Assembly: GCF_030718995.1 (NCBI RefSeq)
Contig: NZ_CP132204.1
Location: 2,728,001-2,792,000 of the forward strand
Source of the DNA: Arthrobacter oryzae
GTDB taxonomy: Bacteria; Actinomycetota; Actinomycetes; Actinomycetales; Micrococcaceae
DNA: 64,000 bases
Direction: 5' to 3'
Under the pieces are notes generated by a model. That model had not been told where the DNA came from. It saw only the letters and a list, made by a program, of their open reading frames with translations, and did not search any database. The position numbers were made by a program, and so were the translations under genes. Positions 58,485 to 64,000 of the stretch are shown here, piece by piece (position 1 is the first letter of the stretch; every line of letters starts with the position of its first letter).

Positions 58485-59588
58485 TTATGTGCGTCCGGGG
58501 ACCCGGGCGCTGGAGCGTGGAACGGCTGTGCTGCTCCGGACCAGAAACTCGGTACTGATGAGTTCGTGAAGGTTATCCAGGGGTGGGGACTCTTGAATGC
58601 CGGGACCAGCGACTGGGCTGCTTTCAACTGCGCCATTGGAAGGCGCGGCCGTCTCGGACAACTTCTGCAGGAGCCGCCGTGCCGCCAGTTGTCCTTGCTT
58701 GCGGGGAAATTGCTGGATGGTGGTCAGCCCGAAAGTCTCGCCGAGCTCATGTCCGTCGATGCCCACCACGGACAGGTCGTGCGGCACCTGGAGGCCAAGG
58801 TCCCGCGCAGCAAGCATCACGCCGATGGCCATCTCGTCGGAGGCGGCAAAGACAGCGGTGGGGCGTTCTGGCATGGCAAGAAGCGTCCGGGCTTTTTTGT
58901 AGGCATCCTGCACGGTGAAGTCCGACGCTATGATCCACTCCGGCCTGATGGGCGCTCCGGCTTTTTCCATCTCGTGTTCGAAGCCGGCCTGACGCTGGTC
59001 GGAAAGTTTGAAATCCCGGTAGGGGTCGGTTCCGCCGCTCACATGGGCGATTTTTTGGTGGCCAAGGCTTAGAAGATGCCCGGTGGCGAGGGAAGCCGCG
59101 GCGAAATGGTCGATCCCGATCGTGGGGACGCCCGGCATAGGTCCGCCGATGCCCACCACCGGGCGGCGTAGTGAAAGCATGCGCGTCAATTCTTCTGTTG
59201 TCAGCTCAAGCGAGACGGGCAGCACCGCGTCCAGGCGCTGCCTCATGAGGAAATCTCCGAGCACCGCGTCCTGATGGTCCCGGTCGCCAAAAATGTTGTA
59301 AAGCGCCAGATCGTAGCCGACCGTAATGAGTTCCTCGGCGATTCCTGCCACCACTTTGGCGAAGTACCAGCGGTCAACCGACGGCACTATGACGCCGATG
59401 ATGCGGCTGCGGCCCGTGACCAGGCTCGCGGCGTTATAGGAACGAACAAAGTTCAGCTCCTTGGCCGCGGCCAGCACCCGGGCCCGCGTAGTGGCCGCCA
59501 CCGAGCCGTTGCCACTGAGTGCGCGGGATGCGGTACCCACGGAGACGCCGGCGCGGGCAGCAACCTCCTTTATGCCTGTCACGGTCAT
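58485..59588 (-). CDS. LacI family regulator of the maltodextrin operon
   Basis: 367 aa. HTH at about 5-30 (IKEVAARAGVSVGTASRALSG), hinge (RSYNAASLVTGRSRIIGVIVPS), then a periplasmic-binding-protein-like sugar domain (FAASDEMAIGVMLAARDLGLQVPHDLSVVGIDGHELGE). The last 45 residues are a variable extension. SD GAGGAAAG before ATG. It is divergent from the MalE-like gene and should repress it, and itself, through the two AACGTT-centred sites, releasing on binding a malto-oligosaccharide; the inducer is inferred from the operon. Confidence 0.92.
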   Translation of the reverse strand: MTVTGIKEVAARAGVSVGTASRALSGNGSVAATTRARVLAAAKELNFVRSYNAASLVTGRSRIIGVIVPSVDRWYFAKVVAGIAEELITVGYDLALYNIFGDRDHQDAVLGDFLMRQRLDAVLPVSLELTTEELTRMLSLRRPVVGIGGPMPGVPTIGIDHFAAASLATGHLLSLGHQKIAHVSGGTDPYRDFKLSDQRQAGFEHEMEKAGAPIRPEWIIASDFTVQDAYKKARTLLAMPERPTAVFAASDEMAIGVMLAARDLGLQVPHDLSVVGIDGHELGETFGLTTIQQFPRKQGQLAARRLLQKLSETAAPSNGAVESSPVAGPGIQESPPLDNLHELISTEFLVRSSTAVPRSSARVPGRT

Positions 59589-59757
59589 CTTTCCTCACCT
59601 TGGAGCCGCACCTGTACGGCGCAGGGAGCAGCCGCTGTGACTCCTCGTCTGTTCACGGTAGTGGAAAAACTGCCCATCCGCGGAAGGCAGCACGGCCGTC
59701 AATGGCTCCAAATGCGCCTGTACCCCAGCGGACTAGAACTCATTCGCTAAGAATAGC

Positions 59758-59768
59758 GTAAACGTTTC
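59758..59768. promoter_or_regulatory. LacI-type operator 1
   Basis: GTAAACGTTTC centred on AACGTT; the exact reverse complement of operator 2. It is nearer the regulator gene and may serve autoregulation. Confidence 0.75.
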
Positions 59769-59857
59769 TATTTGTGCACTTCCCTGCTTTTGCAAGGTTA
59801 CGCGCGGCCCTAGGTGGATTTGAGAGCTCTTGGAACTGCCGCTAGACACCATAAATG

Positions 59858-59868
59858 GAAACGTTTAC
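59858..59868. promoter_or_regulatory. LacI-type operator 2
   Basis: GAAACGTTTAC, opposite orientation to operator 1, centre-to-centre distance 99 bp, 78 bp before the malE-like start. Confidence 0.75.
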
Positions 59869-59945
59869 ACTAATTCGTGACACAGGTCACGCGGCCCGCC
59901 TTGCTGAGGCAGGTGAGGCGCATTCCTCTTTCAAAGGAGAAACAG

Positions 59946-61226
59946 ATGAGTAGGATTCAGGGCGCTCTCGCGGTCACCGCCACCGCGATGCTGCTGCTTA
60001 CCGGGTGTGGAAACGCTACTGAGGCAAACCAGCCGGCCACATCCTCACCGGCTGCGGCGGGGTCCACCGCAGCCCCAGAACGGGCAGACGCCGACCTGGT
60101 GATCTGGACCGACAATTTGAAAGCCGATCCGGTACGCGCGTTTGCGGAAGATTTTGCGGCCGACAACGGCATCAGCGTCGCCGTCCAGGTGGTGTCGGGT
60201 GAGTTCCAGACTGCCCTGGTGACAGCAAACGCTGCAGGAAACGGGCCCGATGTGTTCACCGGCGCACACGACATGATCGGTAACCTCGTGCAGAACGGCG
60301 CCATCGATCCACTGCAGCTAGCACCGGACCAGCTCAAGGGCTACACCGAGACTGCGGTCAAGGCCGTGACCTACAACGAATCGGTGTACGCGCTGCCGTA
60401 CGGGATCGAAACTCTTGGTCTCTTCCGCAATACAAGCATCGCCCCTGAGGCCCCCGCGACTCTGGAGGATGCCTTCGCCAAGGGACAGGAGGCGGTTGCC
60501 GCCCAGAAGGCGGAAGTTCCTTTCAGCCTGCCGCAGGGGAACAGCGGCGATGCCTACCATATGCAGCCCCTGTACACCTCGATGGGCGGCTACCTCTTCG
60601 GTGCAACAGCCCAGGGCGACCCGAACCCATCTGACCTGGGCGTCGGAGGTGAAGGTTCCGTGGCCGCTGCCCGGAAGATCCACGAACTGGGGGAATCGGG
60701 AACCGGCGTCCTGAAACGCTCCATCAGCGTGGACAACTCGATCTCTTTGTTCGCTGAAGGCAAGGCGCCCTACCTCGTGGCCGGCCCCTGGGCCCTTAAC
60801 CAGGTGGAGAAGGCGGGAATCCCCTTCGAAGTAACGCCCATACCCGGCTTCGCGGGGCAGGCCGCTGCCCAGCCCTTCGCAGGTGTCCAGGGCTTCTTTG
60901 TGGCGTCGAACGGGAAGAACGAAGCCTTCGCCCATGAGTTCGTGGAGAACGCCATGAATACCGAAGAGGGTATGGCGCAGATGTTTGAAGGAGCGAAACT
61001 GCCGCCCACGATGACGTCCGTCCGGGAGAAGATCGCCGGCCAGAACCCTGCTATTGAGACGTTTGCCTCGGCAGCGGAGTCCGCCCAGCCAATGCCGGCC
61101 ATCCCTGAAATGGCTGCCGTCTTCGCCCCCCTTGGCCAGGCCTTCGCGGCGATCGTTGGCGGCGCTGAGCCGGAAAGCACCATGCGCGCGGCCGGGGAAA
61201 CCATCGCTGCTGCAATCGGCAAGTAG
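59946..61226 (+). CDS. Extracellular maltose/maltodextrin-binding lipoprotein (MalE-like)
   Basis: 426 aa. Lipobox LLTGC (Cys21), then a family 1 solute-binding fold: LVIWTDNLKADPVRAFAEDFAADNGISVAVQVVSG, TGAHDMIGNLVQNGAIDPL, and VEKAGIPFEVTPIPGFAGQAAAQPFAGVQGFFV near the hinge and C lobe. SD AAGGAG. It delivers malto-oligosaccharides to the MalF/MalG permease; assignment to maltodextrin rests on MalF length, LacI partner and downstream GH13 gene. Confidence 0.92.
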   Translation: MSRIQGALAVTATAMLLLTGCGNATEANQPATSSPAAAGSTAAPERADADLVIWTDNLKADPVRAFAEDFAADNGISVAVQVVSGEFQTALVTANAAGNGPDVFTGAHDMIGNLVQNGAIDPLQLAPDQLKGYTETAVKAVTYNESVYALPYGIETLGLFRNTSIAPEAPATLEDAFAKGQEAVAAQKAEVPFSLPQGNSGDAYHMQPLYTSMGGYLFGATAQGDPNPSDLGVGGEGSVAAARKIHELGESGTGVLKRSISVDNSISLFAEGKAPYLVAGPWALNQVEKAGIPFEVTPIPGFAGQAAAQPFAGVQGFFVASNGKNEAFAHEFVENAMNTEEGMAQMFEGAKLPPTMTSVREKIAGQNPAIETFASAAESAQPMPAIPEMAAVFAPLGQAFAAIVGGAEPESTMRAAGETIAAAIGK

Positions 61227-61235
61227 GAAGCGGCA

Positions 61236-61268
61236 CTGGGGGCCGATGCACGTGTCCTCGGCCCCCAG
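61236..61268 (+). promoter_or_regulatory. Intercistronic hairpin between malE-like and malF-like genes
   Basis: Perfect 11-bp arms 61236-61246 and 61258-61268, 11-nt loop, starting 10 bp after the malE-like stop with no T-run. Position fits an mRNA 3'-end stabiliser or partial terminator that lets the binding protein be made in excess. Confidence 0.6.
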
Positions 61269-61304
61269 GGCCCTGCTGCTCAGATTGGAATCCAGGAGAA
61301 CCCC

Positions 61305-62921
61305 ATGATCGAAACACTTAAGCGCCTGCAGCGCCCCTCGTCGCCTGCACCGTCCGGGTCCGGCACAGGCCGTGAACGCACCACCAAACCCGTGGCCCTC
61401 TTCGCCAAAATCCTTGCGCTGGGCACAGTAGTCGGCTCAGCGGCTGCCCTCACCCCTGCCCTCGTTGCTACAGGGCGATGGGGATTCCTCGCAGCAATCT
61501 GGGTCATCGCCGGGGTCCTGCTGCTGACCTATATCACCGGCCGTGGGGTGCCGGCCAAGTATCTGGTGCCCGGCACACTACTTCTGGTGGTCTTCCTGGT
61601 GTATCCCATCGTGATGACGTTCCAGATGTCGACAACGAACTTCGGGGATGGAACGAGGACGTCGAAGGAAGAAACCATCTCTCAAATCATCGGCGCTTCG
61701 GTGGTTCAGAGCCCTGACTCTCCGCGCTACAACCTCTCCGTAGCCACGGAAGGGAACCCCACGACTGGACCGTTCGCTTTTCTCCTCGTTGAGCCCAAAA
61801 GCGGAGCGGTGTTCCTGGGTACTCCTGATGACGGGCTCCAGGAGCTTGAACCGGCAGACGTTACCGTTGCCGGCGGGTTCGTCACCGAGGCGGATGGTTA
61901 CGAGCTCCTGACTCCGCAGGAGGTCAACAACGCGAGCGAAGCGCTCAAGGAATTTGCGGTACCCACCGATCGTGGTGCCATCCGGCAGCTGGGCATCCGC
62001 CAGGCGTTCGAGGGCGCTTCGCCGCTCAAATACGACGAGACGCGCGATGTCATCGCCAATACGGCCACCGGTGTGGACTACACCCCAGTCAAGCAAGGCG
62101 ACAGGGAGTACTTCGTTGACGCAGAGGGAAAGCGGTTGTCCGACCAGTCCTGGCTGGCCAATGTCGGCTTTGCGAACTATCTGCGCGTCTTTTCGGACCC
62201 AAGGATCAGTGGGGATTTCCTGCAGATCTTCGCCTGGACGTTCATCTTCGCAACAGTGTCGGTAGCAGGAACGTTCCTGCTCGGGCTGGGGCTGGCTACC
62301 GCGCTTAACGATCCGCGGATCAAGGGGCAGCGTTTCTACCGGGCCATCCTCATCCTGCCCTACGCGATCCCGGGATTTATCGCCCTGCTGGTCTGGTCCA
62401 GCTTCTGGAACAAAGACTTCGGCCTGATCAACAACTCCCTGGGACTCGACCTCAACTGGCTTGGTGACCCGTTCTTGGCGAAGGCTGCCATCCTGCTGAC
62501 CAATTTCTGGATGGGGTTCCCTTACATGTTCCTGGTCTGCACCGGAGCCCTCCAGGCCATCCCGGCCGACCTTAAGGAAGCATCACGGATCGACGGCGCC
62601 AGCGGATTCCTAGGCTTTCGAAAGATCACGTTCCCGCTGCTCCTGGTGACTGTTGCCCCTCTGCTGGTATCCACCTTCGCCTTCAATTTCAACAACTTCA
62701 ACGCCATCTACCTGCTGACAGAAGGCGGACCGTTCGATCCCGCGAACCCGACGGCGGGAGCAACTGACATCCTGATCAGCTACACCTACCGCCTGGCCTT
62801 CGGCGGGCAGGGCGCACAGCTCGGTTTTGCCGCGGCCGTGTCAGTGCTGCTGTTCGTTCTTACCGGCATCATCGCCGCAATTCAGTTCCGTTTTACGCGC
62901 ACCCTGGAAGAGGTGAACTGA
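61305..62921 (+). CDS. Maltodextrin ABC transporter permease (MalF-like)
   Basis: 538 aa. Three N-terminal helices, then a large extracellular loop of about 180 residues (from FQMSTTNFGDGTRTSKEETI to QGDREYFVDAEGKRL) equivalent to the MalF P2 loop, then the core helices. The EAA loop EASRIDGASGFLGFRKITFPLL near residue 425 is intact. Length and P2 loop point to MalF rather than other CUT1 permeases. SD CAGGAGAA. Confidence 0.93.
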   Translation: MIETLKRLQRPSSPAPSGSGTGRERTTKPVALFAKILALGTVVGSAAALTPALVATGRWGFLAAIWVIAGVLLLTYITGRGVPAKYLVPGTLLLVVFLVYPIVMTFQMSTTNFGDGTRTSKEETISQIIGASVVQSPDSPRYNLSVATEGNPTTGPFAFLLVEPKSGAVFLGTPDDGLQELEPADVTVAGGFVTEADGYELLTPQEVNNASEALKEFAVPTDRGAIRQLGIRQAFEGASPLKYDETRDVIANTATGVDYTPVKQGDREYFVDAEGKRLSDQSWLANVGFANYLRVFSDPRISGDFLQIFAWTFIFATVSVAGTFLLGLGLATALNDPRIKGQRFYRAILILPYAIPGFIALLVWSSFWNKDFGLINNSLGLDLNWLGDPFLAKAAILLTNFWMGFPYMFLVCTGALQAIPADLKEASRIDGASGFLGFRKITFPLLLVTVAPLLVSTFAFNFNNFNAIYLLTEGGPFDPANPTAGATDILISYTYRLAFGGQGAQLGFAAAVSVLLFVLTGIIAAIQFRFTRTLEEVN

Positions 62922-63850
62922 TGTCGTCTTCCCAGACACGTCTCGCTGAAGTACCGGTCCAGGAGCCGCACCGTACCCCCGCCTCCCGGCGCAGGCACCA
63001 TCGAACCCGATGGTTTGCCGAAGTGGGATGGCGCCACCTCGTGGCACTTGCTGCGGTGTTCATAGCCCTGTTCCCCGTTTTGTTCATTGTCTCGGCGGCG
63101 CTCAATCCGCTGGGCACCGTGGCCTCCACCAGCCTGATTCCCCGTGAAGTGAGCCTTGTGCATTTTGAGGCCCTCTTCACAGACCCCAACCGGCCTTATC
63201 TGCGGTGGTTTGCCAACACGCTGATCATCAGTACAGTGGTCACGCTGGGACAGATCCTGTGCAGCGCCCTGGCCGCCTACGCCTTTTCCCGGTTCCGCTT
63301 CAGCGGCCGGCGAATCGGCCTGCTCAGCCTGCTTCTCATCCAAATGTTCCCCCAGTTCCTCGCTGTAGTGGCGTTGTACCTGATGTTCACTGCCATCGGT
63401 GAGGTCATTCCCCAGCTCGGCTTGAACACCCTCCTGGGGTACGGACTCCTGCTCATGGGCGGAGCGCTCTCGCAGGTGTGGCTGATCAAGGGATTCTTCG
63501 ATTCGGTGCCGAAGGAACTGGACGAGGCGGCGATCATGGACGGAGCGGACCACGCCACGGTGTTCTTCCGGGTCATCTTTCCGCTGGTAACCCCGATCCT
63601 TGCAGTCACCGGCCTGTTGTCTTTCATCGGTGTACTGGGCGAATTTGTCCTGGCATCAATCTTCCTCACCGATAACGACGTCAAGACCTTGGCCGTCGGC
63701 CTGTACGCCACCATCGATGCCGACCGGTCGGGCAACCTGGGCGTCTTCGCCGCAGGAGCCCTCCTGACCAGCCTGCCCGTGGTGCTGCTGTTCCAGTTCC
63801 TGCAGAAGTTCATCACCGGGGGACTTACCGCCGGGGCGGTCAAGGGATGA
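62921..63850 (+). CDS. Maltodextrin ABC transporter permease (MalG-like)
   Basis: 309 aa, six helices. EAA loop DEAAIMDGADHATVFFRVIFPL near residue 203. Its ATG overlaps the MalF-like stop (TGATG), so the two are translationally coupled. No ATPase gene is in view; actinobacterial CUT1 systems commonly share a distant MsiK-type ATPase. Confidence 0.93.
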   Translation: MSSSQTRLAEVPVQEPHRTPASRRRHHRTRWFAEVGWRHLVALAAVFIALFPVLFIVSAALNPLGTVASTSLIPREVSLVHFEALFTDPNRPYLRWFANTLIISTVVTLGQILCSALAAYAFSRFRFSGRRIGLLSLLLIQMFPQFLAVVALYLMFTAIGEVIPQLGLNTLLGYGLLLMGGALSQVWLIKGFFDSVPKELDEAAIMDGADHATVFFRVIFPLVTPILAVTGLLSFIGVLGEFVLASIFLTDNDVKTLAVGLYATIDADRSGNLGVFAAGALLTSLPVVLLFQFLQKFITGGLTAGAVKG

Positions 63851-64000
63851 CCGCGCAGCTATGGAACCAGCCGCACCATGACGGCTCGGCGATGTACGTT
63901 TCCAATCCCAACCCTGAACTGGGGGAAACAGTCATGGTGTTCCTTCGGGTTCCCCGCGCCAGCGGTGTAACGAAGGCATTGCTCCGCGTGTGTATCGACG
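63847..64000 (+). CDS. GH13-type glycosidase, N-terminal part
   Basis: 51 residues before the window ends. MTAQLWNQPHHDGSAMYVSNPNPELGETVMVFLRVP resembles the N-terminal domain of maltodextrin glucosidase/neopullulanase-type GH13 enzymes. The ATG overlaps the MalG-like stop (GGATGA). An intracellular malto-oligosaccharide hydrolase is expected from the operon. Confidence 0.75.
   Translation, partial: MTAQLWNQPHHDGSAMYVSNPNPELGETVMVFLRVPRASGVTKALLRVCID

Larger units (their letters stand above)
59589..59945. promoter_or_regulatory. Divergent control region of lacI-type gene and sugar ABC operon
   Basis: 357 bp without a gene. It holds the two LacI-type operators, AT-rich promoter sequence between 59745 and 59880, and the malE-like leader with SD AAGGAG. 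No clear -35/-10 pair could be chosen for either direction. Confidence 0.6.

Noticed and set aside
1..64000. tRNA, rRNA, tmRNA, prophage or integrative element genes
   Set aside because: No cloverleaf with a T-loop GTTCRANNC pattern, no rRNA stretches, and no integrase, transposase, terminase or replication genes were recognised.

Overview
The window is GC-rich actinobacterial DNA, most likely Arthrobacter sensu lato (Arthrobacter, Pseudarthrobacter or a close relative). This is inferred from the strong third-position GC, the lipoprotein and Excalibur-type surface proteins, a DUF222/HNH endonuclease, a DinB/DUF664 protein, CUT1 sugar transport without its own ATPase, and many genes that look leaderless (a TANNNT box exactly 6-7 nt before the start codon). 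It reads as chromosome: no rRNA, tRNA, CRISPR array, transposase, integrase or plasmid/phage gene was seen.

Layout. 1-7350: 3' edge of a UvrA-like gene, a leaderless adenosine/adenine deaminase, a YdeP-type molybdopterin oxidoreductase in a tight operon with an alpha/beta hydrolase and a small protein, a winged-helix/Lys-Ala-rich/X25-like fusion, and a second hydrolase. 7372-10854: GH13 alpha-glucosidase with a tiny proline-rich protein downstream, and an MscS-type channel. 11015-14085: three lipoproteins (two clearly paralogous) and acylphosphatase. 14141-22319: TerC, a DUF6457-like protein, two GNATs, a hydrolase, an HTH/DUF2975 pair, a broken cyclase-like gene, a cupin, the DUF222/HNH protein and a phosphotransferase. 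22355-29160: lipoprotein, secreted glycerophosphodiesterase, two MFS exporters, the DUF1326-DUF2182 pair and a SnoaL-like protein. 29397-34662: GYD protein, ArsR-SRPBCC fusion, a serine-hydrolase-like protein lacking the SxxK pair and running into a truncated convergent DUF1801 gene, DinB, a CmtR-like sensor coupled to a CDF metal exporter, and an SRPBCC protein. 34739-44096: CNNM/HlyC protein, membrane proteins, RecQ, a large secreted LVIVD/PA-like protein, a DUF6454-like protein and a second glycerophosphodiesterase. 44379-46334: two adjacent Excalibur-tailed surface proteins, one an HNH nuclease and one a PASTA lipoprotein. 46454-54148: GNAT, isoprenylcysteine-type methyltransferase, hydrolase, K+ channel, serine hydrolase, BASS and AGCS transporters. 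54367-58484: a frameshifted membrane gene with a C9 tract, a membrane protein, a HemK-like methyltransferase, a lipid kinase, and a decayed second copy of the isoprenylcysteine-type methyltransferase. 58485-64000: LacI regulator divergent from a MalE-MalF-MalG operon that continues into a GH13 enzyme cut by the window end.

Functional themes. Alpha-glucan use (alpha-glucosidase, maltodextrin ABC operon, downstream GH13), phosphodiester scavenging by two secreted GDPDs, metal sensing and efflux (CmtR-CDF, DUF1326-DUF2182, TerC), and a large secreted/lipoprotein repertoire. Four loci show decay or frame disruption: 18650-19483, 31933-32148, 54367-54857 and 57946-58210. The best candidates for something undescribed are the Excalibur nuclease/PASTA pair with matching leaders that may hide the ribosome binding site, the winged-helix-X25 fusion, the DUF1326-DUF2182 pair, and the mononucleotide-tract membrane gene.
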